From: Halieaceae bacterium MED-G27
GTDB taxonomy: Bacteria > Pseudomonadota > Gammaproteobacteria > Pseudomonadales > Halieaceae
DNA length: 55,223 nt
NCBI GenBank assembly: GCA_002456975.1
Contig: NTKA01000009.1
Span: forward strand, 1-55,223
Reading direction: 5' to 3'
The notes below the pieces were generated by a model that saw only the letters and a program-made list of their open reading frames with translations, had not been told where the DNA came from and ran no database searches. Positions 18,433-30,823 of the stretch are shown in pieces. Position numbers and translations under genes: made by a program. The stretch's first letter is position 1. Each line of letters starts with the position of its first letter.

Positions 18433-19935
18433 ATGTCCGATGCACCCACTCTTTTAAGTCTAGCCCCCATTGTCCTCGCCTTGATCATTTCGGTCGGGAC
18501 AAGACAAGTGATTCTTGGGCTTTTCGTGGGCTTATACACGGGTGTCTTGATGCTGACTGGCCCCGCGCCGATCGAGAGCTTGACGCGCCTGATGAGTGAA
18601 CATCTCGTCCCTCAGCTTGCCGATGAGTACAACGCAGCCGTTCTTATATTGCTGGCTGTTATTGGCGGGTTTGTTGCGCTTATGGAACGAAGCGGGGGCG
18701 GCTACGCATTTGCAAAGAGCCTCGCCAGCACGCTTGGGTCAAAAAGCCGAACCCAGATCTCTGCTTGGAGCTCTGGGATCGTCATTTTCTTCTCTGACCT
18801 TGGCACGCCGCTGATCGTGGGGCCGGCCTTCAGAGCTCTGTTCGATCGCATCGGTCTCTCGCGTCAAAAGCTTGCATACGTCATCGATGCGACGGCCGCT
18901 CCAGTAGCCATCCTCGTGCCGTTCATCGGGTGGGGGGTGTACATCATGAGCTTGCTCAACCAACAAGTTGAGAGTCTCGGCTTAGGGTCCAGCGATTACG
19001 AGCTCCTGTTGAGCGCCCTACCCTATCAACTCTATGCTTGGCTAACGCTCGCGGCCATTCCACTCACCGCAATCATCGGCTACGACTTTCGACTGATGCG
19101 AGAGGCTGATAACAAGTCGCCCTTAGCATTCCCGAGCGATGAAAGACCTGACACTTTGGTGATCGACACTCAGGACTCCGCGCGGGCCTCGTTTATTTGG
19201 CTGCCACTGCTCGTTTTAGGTGCGACATTGTTATGGACACTTGTGCCACTCGGCTTCCCATTCGAGAGGATTAGCGGCAGCCAATTTAGAGCCGGGCTAT
19301 CGGCAGCGTACTTCACTGCCACCCTCTCTCTTGTCGCTTTACTGCTCTACTACAAAACCCATCATTTTCTCTCGAGTGTTTCCATTTATATCGAGGGTAT
19401 GGGGCGGATGATGCCTATTGCAGTAATGCTACTGCTCGCTTGGTCGATGAGCGATATTCTGGGTCTGCTCGGCGCCGATGCCTATGTTGCCAACTGGGTG
19501 GCTGGGTCGATTAGCGCGGAGCATTTACCGCTCTTAATCTTTTTGGTCGCTTGCCTGGTCTCCTTTGCAACGGGATCCTCATGGGGCACCTTCGCTTTGT
19601 TATTTCCTCTAGCCCTACCGGCCGCCGTGTCTGTTGAAGCCTCTCTCGCACTGAGTATTGCCGCTGTATTATCAGGGGGACTTTTCGGTGATCACGCGTC
19701 CCCCATTTCGGAGACCACGTTACTCGCCTCTGCCGGTGCGGGTGTCGAACCTATCGACCACTTCAAGACCCAATTACCGTATGCGCTATGCAATGGCGGG
19801 CTCTGCGTGGTGGGACTTTGGCTAGCAGCGGTAAGCCAATGGCAAGGCGTGGTAATCGTTGTTTTGGGCCTGCAAGTCGGAGTAATACTTATTGCCAAGA
19901 AGCTATGGCATCGCGAAGTAGCGAGCAGCGATTAA
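18433..19935 (+). CDS. NhaC-family Na+/H+ antiporter (first copy)
   Basis: 500 aa integral membrane protein with about eleven or twelve helices. Hallmarks of the NhaC/ion-transporter family are FFSDLGTPLIVGPAFRALFDR, an internal FATGSSWGTFALLFPLALP and the C-terminal GDHASPISETTLLASAGAG, which repeats the Asp/Ser-rich transport motif in the opposite half. It may exchange sodium for protons or co-transport an organic acid or amino acid, since NhaC relatives do both. It is clearly different in sequence from the second NhaC protein at 32023-33480. Confidence 0.86.
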   Translation: MSDAPTLLSLAPIVLALIISVGTRQVILGLFVGLYTGVLMLTGPAPIESLTRLMSEHLVPQLADEYNAAVLILLAVIGGFVALMERSGGGYAFAKSLASTLGSKSRTQISAWSSGIVIFFSDLGTPLIVGPAFRALFDRIGLSRQKLAYVIDATAAPVAILVPFIGWGVYIMSLLNQQVESLGLGSSDYELLLSALPYQLYAWLTLAAIPLTAIIGYDFRLMREADNKSPLAFPSDERPDTLVIDTQDSARASFIWLPLLVLGATLLWTLVPLGFPFERISGSQFRAGLSAAYFTATLSLVALLLYYKTHHFLSSVSIYIEGMGRMMPIAVMLLLAWSMSDILGLLGADAYVANWVAGSISAEHLPLLIFLVACLVSFATGSSWGTFALLFPLALPAAVSVEASLALSIAAVLSGGLFGDHASPISETTLLASAGAGVEPIDHFKTQLPYALCNGGLCVVGLWLAAVSQWQGVVIVVLGLQVGVILIAKKLWHREVASSD

Positions 19936-20095
19936 CGAGCTCGTCTATCCTGCGTTGCTTGAAAAACCCGAATGTCTGCTAAGTATCAGCGATCACTAAC
20001 TGCTAATGGAAGGACCTACTAGCCAAGACCGCTTACGCGAACCAATGCGTTTAGACCTTGGCCTCTAACGCAACTTAAAGAGCGCTAAGCGGCGA

Positions 20096-22342
20096 CTAAG
20101 CCACCGCTTCGATCTTCGCTGGCACAAACTTATGATGCGGCGTGCCTGCAAATTTATCGCAATCGGCCACAGAGGTTAGCTCATTAGGCGCGACACCGGA
20201 CCGCGTGCCATCCTCGTTATCGAGCCCAAAGCCATTGGGTATCGACACATGCCCGGGCATCATCCGATCGGTGACTTCGACAAGCGCGAGCGCTGAACCA
20301 ACGGCCGTCGTGATTCGGACTTGATCGCCCGTTTCGAGCCCAATCGCCATGGCATCATCAGGCGAGATCCGGAGTGAACCGTCGGGATCTTTCCGACGCC
20401 AACCGAAGTCTCGATAGATCGTGTTCGCCGTATAGTCGCGACGTTCACCAGCACTCAAGGCAAACGGGAACTCGCTAGAGGCACGATCGGCAGGGCCTGT
20501 CTCTAACACCTTCAACTCTTGTAGCAATGAAGGAATGACTAGTTGGACTCGCCCGTCATTGCCGAGTCGCTCCCATGAGGCTTCGATCGTATCGCGAGAG
20601 AACACCACACCTGAATGTTGCGAGATAATCGCATCGAATAATTGATCAGCCTGCTCAAGCGGGTCTCCGCTATAACCTGCTCGTGCCAAGCTTTCGCTAT
20701 CTCGCATAGCAAAGCCAAGCGTTAGAGGCCACATCACCGCGCCCTCAGCCGCACCCTCAGGGAGCGATTCTCCAAGCGTCCTGTAAAGAATTACAGGCGC
20801 CAGTTTTGCAACCACACCGTCCTCGGACATCGCCTGCATCATCCGCTCGCGAAAGGCCTGACGACCGTGCTCTTTGAGCAGTGATCGGAGCTCGGACACC
20901 AAATCGGTAGGCATTAGACCAGCAGCCTCGACCAGCCTCGCGTGGATTTCCGCCTCAGACAGAGCCTCACCCTGAGGTTCAAACAATGGCTTTCTGAGGT
21001 GGAAGTAATTATCGGGGTATTCAAAGTTAAAGAAGGTGGCCTCCCACTTTTCATACTGGGTGGACGCCGGCAACACATAGTCCGCCTCACGCGCGGTCTC
21101 GGTCATTGCAATATCAATCACGACCACCAGATCGAGCGACCTCAGCGCCCTACGGAATCGGTTGCTGTCAGCCAGCGAGTGTACTGGGTTCGCCGACTCT
21201 ACCAGCATGGCTCGATACCGGTCGGGATGGTCGGTAAGAATCTCATCCGCAATCACATTACAGGGCACCATACCGCTGATAATTGGCGCTTTGACTACGG
21301 GTGTTTTCCGGGAACTGCGTCCACTGCCCGCAATGTTCTGCAGATAGGCCGGAATGTACTGACCACCCTCTTTACCAAAATGGCCGCAGAGCACCCACAC
21401 CAGCTTTTCGAGGTAACTAATCAGCGTCGAATGATGGTTCATCTGGACACCGAGATCCTCGAACATCGCCATACCTTTAGCATTGACGATTGCATCGACG
21501 GCGCGCTGCACCAGCGAGACCTCTAGTCCCGCGTACTCGCAATAAGTCGCCACCGGAATATCACCGAAGGCATTAATTATTTCTTTCAGCCCCAGTGTGT
21601 GTTCATCGACCCAGGCTGCCGCATAGCGCTGGTCTTGCACCAACATACCCACCATTGCCGCGAGCATCCAGGCGTCGGTGCCGGGCTTCACCCGCAAGTG
21701 GATGTCTGCCATTTTCGCGCTCTCGGTTAACACCGGGTCGACCACGATCATGGTTTTCGCAGGATCTTTACTGAACTCCTTCAAGAACGCTCTGGCGCGA
21801 GGTATGCCGTGCGTGTGCCAGGGGTTTTTCCCCAGGAAAAAAGCGACATCGCAGTGGTGAAAATCGCCTTTGACCATGGCGCCGAACATTTGCCCATTCA
21901 CCCAGAACTCACCGGTCTTTTCCTGCGCCAGAGCACTCGATCGGTAAGTACTTCCAAGAACAGATCGTGTTGCACTCGAATAAGCGCCAGGCAAATGGTT
22001 GCCCTGACCACCGCCGCCGTAATAAAAGATCTTATCGCCGCCGTGAGTATCTCTGACGGCCGAGAATCGCGTCATGATCTCCCGTGACGCTGTTTCCCAG
22101 TCGATCTCTTCAAAACTGCCATCCGGACGTCGTCTCAGGGGTTGAGTAATTCTGTCCTTACCGTTTTGGTAATGGTTTAAGCCCGATGCTTTTTGACAGA
22201 GGTACCCTTGGGACGCGGGGTGGTCTTCATCACCGCGTATGCGAACGATCTCGCGACCCTCATTGCCGCCGGTCTGAACCTTAATGCCGCAATTGCATTC
22301 ACAAAGAATGCAGGCACTTGTTTTCCATTCGTCAGTGCTCAT
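20096..22342 (-). CDS. Molybdopterin oxidoreductase (formate dehydrogenase/nitrate reductase-like family)
   Basis: 748 aa enzyme of the DMSO-reductase superfamily. Residues 10-50 carry a 4Fe-4S site (CILCECNCG plus Cys in GYLCQK). Then come the molybdopterin-binding domains (LGKNPWHTHGIPRARAF; LVESANPVHSLADSNRF; TETAREADYVLPASTQYEKWEATFFN) and a C-terminal dinucleotide-binding domain (RISPDDAMAIGLETGDQVRI, HVSIPNGFG). No Tat signal is present, so it is cytoplasmic. The stretch GSTYRSSALAQEKTGEFW, where the metal ligand is expected, contains no Cys or selenocysteine. No electron-transfer or chaperone subunit lies nearby. The substrate is unknown. Confidence 0.86.
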   Translation of the reverse strand: MSTDEWKTSACILCECNCGIKVQTGGNEGREIVRIRGDEDHPASQGYLCQKASGLNHYQNGKDRITQPLRRRPDGSFEEIDWETASREIMTRFSAVRDTHGGDKIFYYGGGGQGNHLPGAYSSATRSVLGSTYRSSALAQEKTGEFWVNGQMFGAMVKGDFHHCDVAFFLGKNPWHTHGIPRARAFLKEFSKDPAKTMIVVDPVLTESAKMADIHLRVKPGTDAWMLAAMVGMLVQDQRYAAAWVDEHTLGLKEIINAFGDIPVATYCEYAGLEVSLVQRAVDAIVNAKGMAMFEDLGVQMNHHSTLISYLEKLVWVLCGHFGKEGGQYIPAYLQNIAGSGRSSRKTPVVKAPIISGMVPCNVIADEILTDHPDRYRAMLVESANPVHSLADSNRFRRALRSLDLVVVIDIAMTETAREADYVLPASTQYEKWEATFFNFEYPDNYFHLRKPLFEPQGEALSEAEIHARLVEAAGLMPTDLVSELRSLLKEHGRQAFRERMMQAMSEDGVVAKLAPVILYRTLGESLPEGAAEGAVMWPLTLGFAMRDSESLARAGYSGDPLEQADQLFDAIISQHSGVVFSRDTIEASWERLGNDGRVQLVIPSLLQELKVLETGPADRASSEFPFALSAGERRDYTANTIYRDFGWRRKDPDGSLRISPDDAMAIGLETGDQVRITTAVGSALALVEVTDRMMPGHVSIPNGFGLDNEDGTRSGVAPNELTSVADCDKFAGTPHHKFVPAKIEAVA

Positions 22343-22754
22343 AAAACCCTCCGATTCTCACTCGAAGATCACCTGTTAAAGGGATCGCGTCAAGCATTGC
22401 TTCCGAGATAGATGTGTACGCCAATCTCGCACGCAACGCGGCACTTCAATTTCATCGGCGTTAGGAAGTACAGAGAGTTGCGATGGTGGGAAAGAAACAA
22501 TGCGTTCTTCACTACTCTTATTTGAGTAAGTTCCATAGCAACTGCATCCAAGAACTCACCGGATCGACAAGACGCACCTTAACCACGATAAACGGGTTGC
22601 GATCTCCGAGCACGAGGGTAGCTTAATAAGTGTGCAAGTGACGCATTGAAAACTAAGTGGGATAGCCCGGCAAATGTTGCGAAATCATCTGGATACCGAA
22701 GCCCACGTTATATCGACATGTGAACATGTAGAAAACCAAGAATAGGCGGAGACT
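22343..22754. other. Divergent intergenic region with a palindromic site
   Basis: About 412 bp between the molybdopterin enzyme and PhyH genes, which diverge. Near the PhyH end, ACATGT occurs twice separated by GA (22716-22729), forming a 14-bp inverted repeat that ends 25 bp before the ATG. That is a plausible operator. No gene-like frame or other repeat is seen. Confidence 0.4.
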
Positions 22755-23924
22755 ATGCAAGACATTTCAAGATCTATCGAGGCCTGTGCTGCGCATTATG
22801 GACATGACGCCGAGGCGATGAAGCAGTACCTAGAAGACGGCCAGCGCGCCGCACTCGACCTCGACAATCGCGGACCTATCGAATTCGACCAGCAAGGCCG
22901 CTTGGTACAGTCGATTCTTGACGCCTACTCAAAGTATGGCTTCTACGTCTTTACCGGTGTGCTCTCGGAGGAAGAATGTCAGGATCTCGAAGCCGACCTC
23001 GAGCATATGAAGACTACTTTCCCGACCGGCCCCGAGAGTAAAGTTGATAGCCAGGGACGGCCTGCCATGGGTGCCGACTCGCTGACACCGAGTCTGGTCT
23101 GGTCAAAGCCGCTTGGTGATCCGCTCGGCGGCACCGAGCTCGCCAATGGCCGACACCAGGTAAAAATGTTTGAGCCTGAGGCTAAGGAGGCGGCACCTGC
23201 GGCTGCGCCCTTTATCTTGTTGGGCTCGCTTCGGTTTTCAGATGCCTGCCTAAGAACCTATGCCCACCCAGAATTACTCAGAGTGGCAGAAGCCATTAAT
23301 GGCAAAGACTTCGCTCCCTTCAACGAAGCGCTGTTTATCAAAGAGCCAGGTATTGGGGCTGCTGTTTCCTGGCACCAGGATGGAGTTACCCATTGGGATA
23401 GCCAAGATTTTGACGAAGGGATCCACGGCTTTAATTTCATGGCACAGCTCTATGGAAGCACTGCTGTGAACGGTGTCTGGGTACTTCCCGGTAGTCATCG
23501 ACTCGGGAAGCTAGATATCAAGTCACTGGTCAGCGACTCAAATAGTGAGCGACTGAAAGGTGCAGTACCTCTTGTCTGCGGTCGGGGCGATGTGGTGATC
23601 TGTAATCGGCAGGCCTTGCACGGCTCATTCCCCAACAGCGGATTCGAGCCACGCCTGACTGTGAATTTTGGCTTTCATCGACGCTCGTCGGTTCTTGGCG
23701 TGCAAGGCGGCGGTATCCACAGCGATGCTCAAGTGTTTGATGAGACGATTATCGCCCGAAGATCAAAGGTATTGGGGTACGCGATCGCGGCACGCAAAGA
23801 GCGCTTCCCCGAAGAGCAAGCCTATGAGTATCAACCCTTTAAAGAAGCTGGCCTGAGCTTTGAGTGGAATGATGCCGCACGGGCCGATATGAAGGACTAT
23901 AACCGCGACGACCTCAGTATCTAG
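22755..23924 (+). CDS. Phytanoyl-CoA dioxygenase (PhyH) family oxygenase
   Basis: A 389 aa Fe(II)/2-oxoglutarate-dependent oxygenase. The double-stranded beta-helix metal triad is visible: the HxD in SWHQDGVTHWD, the distal His in ALHGSFPNSG, and the following Arg in EPRLTVNFGFHRR that binds 2-oxoglutarate. The N-terminal 60 residues are family-specific. Substrate unknown. The start ATG 22755 has AGG-GGAG-type purine sequence just upstream. It converges on the UGSC-partner gene across an 8-bp tandem-repeat array. Confidence 0.86.
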   Translation: MQDISRSIEACAAHYGHDAEAMKQYLEDGQRAALDLDNRGPIEFDQQGRLVQSILDAYSKYGFYVFTGVLSEEECQDLEADLEHMKTTFPTGPESKVDSQGRPAMGADSLTPSLVWSKPLGDPLGGTELANGRHQVKMFEPEAKEAAPAAAPFILLGSLRFSDACLRTYAHPELLRVAEAINGKDFAPFNEALFIKEPGIGAAVSWHQDGVTHWDSQDFDEGIHGFNFMAQLYGSTAVNGVWVLPGSHRLGKLDIKSLVSDSNSERLKGAVPLVCGRGDVVICNRQALHGSFPNSGFEPRLTVNFGFHRRSSVLGVQGGGIHSDAQVFDETIIARRSKVLGYAIAARKERFPEEQAYEYQPFKEAGLSFEWNDAARADMKDYNRDDLSI

Positions 23925-23996
23925 CAACATCCTGGGTGGTGAATGACCGACGCGAGGGCAACATATTCAACGTTGAACCTCGTCCCAGCGAACATG

Positions 23997-24114
23997 GGTG
24001 ACTCAGTGACTCGGTGACTCGGTGACTCGGTGACTCGGTGACTCGGTGACTCGGTGACTCGGTGACTCGGTGACTCGGTGACTCGGTGACTCGGTGACTC
24101 GGTGACTCGGTGAC
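23997..24114. repeat. 8-bp tandem repeat (GGTGACTC), about 14.75 units
   Basis: Fourteen consecutive copies of GGTGACTC from 23997 to 24108, the second with one change (AGTGACTC), then GGTGAC. It lies between the convergent 3' ends of the PhyH gene and the UGSC-partner gene, ending about 15 bp from the latter's stop codon. There are no spacers, so it is not a CRISPR. Its purity suggests a young, slippage-prone array. Confidence 0.97.
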
Positions 24115-24129
24115 AGATTAAATCCTGAC

Positions 24130-25203
24130 TTAGCCCCCCGCCAAGCCCGGTATTTCGCAGAAGTTATCGGCCTCTACTTTCACGCTTACCGCCGAATTGC
24201 AATGGGTGCCCGCAGACCAGGAGGGCATCACCATCGAATACAGGCCACTGCCACCCGCCTGCAGAATCAAGATCTGTTCAGGACCCTTGAACGCCATGCG
24301 GCGAGATGGGTTCTCACCGGCGAAGGCTGGCATCAGACGTTTCACCATCTCGGGCTCGAGGAAGCAACGCTCATAGAGTTCGTTGGCAATCTGCTGACGA
24401 CTCAGTCCCGCCTTATGCAAAATCAGACTGTGCTCGGGATTGAGTACGACTGTTGCCGACCCACCGGTGAGAATGGCGTTATTACTCGGGGCATTGGCGA
24501 GAGCCATAGCGAGCAAATCGAGCAACACTTTATAGCTATCAGGGTCGTCACCGTCGCCCGCAAATAACACCGAATGAGGTGCCTCGGCACCCAACACCGT
24601 AACCACACTGTCATCAGCATCGAACCCAAGATCGACGTGCATCGGTGGAAACGGGCTGTTTTCCTCATCTTCCGCCAGGCAATAAGTGAACTTACCTGGA
24701 TGTCCAAGCAACGCCATATCGGAACTACCTGGCCGCGCCTTGCCGATGTTAATCATCGTTAGCCGTAGCGCTCGACCAATCGAGGCGTTGGCGCGATGCC
24801 CGGGGCCCAGTGCACCCGTGCCCGAAGCGATAGGACCGCAGTTGTGCCGAGCGGGACCATTGACCAATACCAGCGGCGCCGTGCAGTGCGTTGTGGCCTG
24901 CATCTCGGTGAGATCGAACCGTGGATCGATAACAGCCTTTACCGCAGCAACTACCACGGGCATGTAATCGGGCAAGCAGCCCGCCATGACTGCCGCCACT
25001 GCTACTTTCTCGATAGTGGCCACCCCGTGACCGGGTCCCATCGTACCGAGCACCATATCGCCTTCGATACCTGACGCCAGCACCATCCTCGACACCCGCT
25101 CAGGAGTCGGGATGATAACGGGCAAACCATCGGTACAACCGTCGCGATGCAATGCCTCGAGCGCTTCGGCCTCGTCTTGCGCCGACAGGAATTCAGTCAC
25201 CAT
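24130..25203 (-). CDS. Conserved partner of UGSC selenoprotein, unknown function
   Basis: 357 aa soluble protein with no signal peptide. I recognise a conserved family pattern but no named activity: MAGCLPDYMPVVVAAVKAV, QATTHCTAPLVLVNGPARHN, GHRANASIGRALRLTMINIG, GHPGKFTYCLAEDEENSPF and a C-terminal GGSATVVLNPEHSLILHKAG. Several Cys (CTDGLP near residue 23, MAGC, THC, NCG, TYC, RCF, HCN, FCE) could be redox-active or thiol ligands. Its ATG lies inside the last codons of the UGSC selenoprotein gene (11-bp overlap, different frame), so the two are translationally coupled and very likely work together. Confidence 0.8.
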   Translation of the reverse strand: MVTEFLSAQDEAEALEALHRDGCTDGLPVIIPTPERVSRMVLASGIEGDMVLGTMGPGHGVATIEKVAVAAVMAGCLPDYMPVVVAAVKAVIDPRFDLTEMQATTHCTAPLVLVNGPARHNCGPIASGTGALGPGHRANASIGRALRLTMINIGKARPGSSDMALLGHPGKFTYCLAEDEENSPFPPMHVDLGFDADDSVVTVLGAEAPHSVLFAGDGDDPDSYKVLLDLLAMALANAPSNNAILTGGSATVVLNPEHSLILHKAGLSRQQIANELYERCFLEPEMVKRLMPAFAGENPSRRMAFKGPEQILILQAGGSGLYSMVMPSWSAGTHCNSAVSVKVEADNFCEIPGLAGG

Positions 25204-25729
25204 CGCCCTCTAGAGCACGGATGATTTGGGGCGCGATGCTTTCTGCCACTTCGCGCAAGCGCGCAATGCCGCTGCCAGCGACAGGATGGGGCAATTGAAC
25301 TCGAGGCACATCAGGCATACCCAGGGATTCGGCGACAAAGTCTCCCTGCGGCCAAAACTCCTCGGTGACCAATGCCACCGAGGGAACGCCCATCTTGGCT
25401 AGATTGATGCCGTCACGCACGGTGCCGGTAGTGCAGGAGCCTCAGTGCCCGTAGGCGCCGATGACCCCGACGCATTCACCGCCAATTTCCCCCAGCAACT
25501 GCTCGCTGGCTGGCATGGTGGCATTGCGCTTGTTGTAGGCAACAATCGAAATTCCCGGTTTCAAGGCCTCGATCGCCGCGCCAATCTCATTAAGAAACTC
25601 AACCGAATCAGGAAAGCCGTTGGCGAGTAGGCCAATGCGTGTCTTGCTATCCCCGTCCACCGGAACAGACAAATCGTAAGGGACAGGCTCGACGCTAACG
25701 GCCGCACTGGGATTGTGGTATTCGATCAT
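25193..25729 (-). CDS. UGSC-motif selenoprotein (in-frame UGA = Sec96)
   Basis: A conventional gene caller splits this into two pieces (95 aa and 75 aa), but they are in the same frame and separated only by TGA at 25442-25444 plus seven codons. Read through as selenocysteine, the protein is 178 aa with the junction GAYGH-U-GSCTTGTVRDG, which is precisely the U-G-S-C redox motif known for the UGSC family of selenoproteins and their Cys homologues. The N-half (TRIGLLANGFPDSVEFLNEIG, ISIVAYNKRN) and C-half (GVPSVALVTEEFWPQGDFVA) look like one alpha/beta domain with the Sec at a turn before a helix. A SECIS-like hairpin follows the UGA. The stop overlaps the start of the partner gene. selA/B/C/D must be elsewhere in the genome. 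Confidence 0.88.
25410..25428 (-). promoter_or_regulatory. Candidate bacterial SECIS hairpin
   Basis: On the mRNA, starting 14 nt after the UGA, CCG pairs with CGG and, inside a G-A mismatch, CAC pairs with GUG around the loop CGUGC. The apical loop begins about 20 nt after the UGA and has G at its second position, as expected for bacterial SECIS elements read by SelB. The fold was drawn by eye, not computed. Confidence 0.5.
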
Positions 25730-25835
25730 CTCGCTTTCACACCAACCTTGTATTGCTGTGGGAATACTATCCTAGTCATAGCGTCGCCTGTCTACCCCGC
25801 GACTATTGATGACAACCCATACCATAAAGCGCCAT

Positions 25836-28934
<3,099 letters not shown>

Positions 28935-30614
28935 CTAGGCGTTTTCTAGCATCTCGACCATTTGATCGCGCATTACAAACTTCTGGATCTTGCCTGTCAC
29001 CGTCATGGGGTACTCAGTGACAAAGCGCACGTACCTAGGGATCTTGAAATGGGTAATCTGATCCTTGCAGTAGGCTTTGAGCTCATCCTCAGTCAGAGCC
29101 ATGCCCTCGTTGAGTTGCACCCAAGCGCAGACCTGCTCACCCATCTTCTCATCGGGAATACCAAATACCTGCACCTCGGAAATCGCCGGGTGCTGGTACA
29201 AAAACTCCTCGACCTCTCGTGGATAGATATTCTCCCCACCACGGATAATCATGTCCTTGATGCGACCGACGATTCGGACGTAGCCTTCCTCATCCATAGT
29301 TGCCAAGTCACCGGAGTGAAGCCAGCCAGCTGCATCGATGGTTTCGGCAGTGCGTTCGGGGTCGTTCCAGTAGCCCCGCATCACCGAATAACCACGAGTA
29401 CAAATTTCACCTTTCTGCCCCGTCGCGACCACACGACCATCTTCATCGACGATCTTGATTTCGACCCAGGGCATGGCGCGTCCAACCGTTTCGGTACGGC
29501 GCTCGAGCGAGTCATTCGGCAACGTTATATTGTTGATCGGGCTCAGCTCGGTCTGCCCATAAGCGATCAAGATGTCTTCCATGTGCATCTGCGTGAGTAC
29601 TCGCTTCATCACTTCAATCGGACAAGGCGCGCCCGCCATAATGCCGGTACGAAGGCTACTGATATCGAATTCGGCAAACCGAGGGTGGTCGAGCTCGCCA
29701 ATAAACATGGTTGGCACCCCATGCAGTGCGGTGCAGCGCTCGGCCTCGACCGTTGCCAAGGCCTCAAGCGGATCAAAGGCCTCGCCGGGAAATACCATGG
29801 CCGATCCATGGGTCACACAGGAGAGCACCGCCAGCACCATGCCAAAACAGTGGTACAGCGGCACCGGAATACAGAGTCGGTCTTGATCGGTCAGTCGCAT
29901 TGCCTCACCGGTCAAAAAGCCATTATTAAGAATATTGCAGTGGGTCAGGGTCGCGCCTTTAGGGTTCCCCGTAGTACCGCTGGTGAACTGGATATTGATC
30001 GGATCGTCGGGTTTTAAAATAGTCTGGAGCTCAGCGAGGCGCTGTGTCTCAGTCTCACCGCCCATGCCCAACACCTGATCAAAGTTAAACATGCCAGGCG
30101 TTGCGTCCTCGCCCATCCGAATCACAGTCGTGAGGTTGGGAAGCTTTTCCGATACCAGCCGACCGGGATCGCATTGCCTCAATTCAGACGCTAGTTCGTT
30201 AAGCATCGAAAGATAATCACTGCTCTTGAATGCCTCAGCCGATACAACCGCTTTGCACTCCACTTTATTCAATGCGTATTCGAGCTCGTACAAACGGTAG
30301 GCGGGATTTATGCAAACCATAATCGCGCCAATCTTGGCGGTGGCTAGCTGCACCACCACCCATTCAGCGCTGTTGGGTCCCCAGATCCCGACACGGTCGC
30401 CGGGCTCAATACCAAGCGCAATGAGCCCAGCCGCGATAGCGTCAACCTTGGCCTGAAGCTCCCGATAGCTCCATCGGATCCCTTGATGGCGAACGACTAG
30501 CGCATCGTTTTCTGGAAAGGCCTCGCAAATACCATCGAAATAAGCGCCGATGGTTTCGTAGATGATCTGCGTCGAACTCGTGCCGCAGTAATAGCTGTGA
30601 GTGAGCTTTTGCAT
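28935..30614 (-). CDS. AMP-dependent acyl-CoA synthetase
   Basis: 559 aa ANL-superfamily ligase that activates a carboxylic acid as acyl-AMP and then acyl-CoA. The P-loop [16 protein letters not shown], the AYGQTE motif (in [12 protein letters not shown]), the hinge [20 protein letters not shown] and the C-terminal catalytic Lys in [12 protein letters not shown] are all present. The sequence most resembles medium/long-chain fatty-acyl-CoA synthetases of the FadK/AcsF-like group. It lies directly upstream of lacZ with no gap, so both are probably on one transcript. Confidence 0.9.
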   Translation of the reverse strand: MQKLTHSYYCGTSSTQIIYETIGAYFDGICEAFPENDALVVRHQGIRWSYRELQAKVDAIAAGLIALGIEPGDRVGIWGPNSAEWVVVQLATAKIGAIMVCINPAYRLYELEYALNKVECKAVVSAEAFKSSDYLSMLNELASELRQCDPGRLVSEKLPNLTTVIRMGEDATPGMFNFDQVLGMGGETETQRLAELQTILKPDDPINIQFTSGTTGNPKGATLTHCNILNNGFLTGEAMRLTDQDRLCIPVPLYHCFGMVLAVLSCVTHGSAMVFPGEAFDPLEALATVEAERCTALHGVPTMFIGELDHPRFAEFDISSLRTGIMAGAPCPIEVMKRVLTQMHMEDILIAYGQTELSPINNITLPNDSLERRTETVGRAMPWVEIKIVDEDGRVVATGQKGEICTRGYSVMRGYWNDPERTAETIDAAGWLHSGDLATMDEEGYVRIVGRIKDMIIRGGENIYPREVEEFLYQHPAISEVQVFGIPDEKMGEQVCAWVQLNEGMALTEDELKAYCKDQITHFKIPRYVRFVTEYPMTVTGKIQKFVMRDQMVEMLENA

Positions 30615-30823
30615 GTTAGGTAACTTTGTTTGTTATTCGCTTGCGCTACGAGGTGCACTGACCCACGTCGCTCGTTGTTACTGCATCTTACTCGTTATGA
30701 GGCTCGCCGCGAAAGAGACGGGACAGGGTCTCGAGCGGCAACTTGGGCTATTTCGCCCTAGCGATTAGTTACTTCCACCAGAACTTGAGCGCTGCATTTC
30801 AGAAGTGATGCTTGCGGCTCTGA

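Noticed and set aside
23997-24114. Tandem repeat considered as a CRISPR array or iteron origin
   Set aside because: There are no spacers, units are only 8 bp and head to tail, and no cas or replication gene is near.
25442-25444. The TGA in the UGSC gene as a nonsense mutation or sequencing error
   Set aside because: The codon falls exactly at the U of the U-G-S-C motif, both halves are intact, and a SECIS-like hairpin follows. A pseudogene would not be expected to place it there, though the genome's selenocysteine genes are not visible here.
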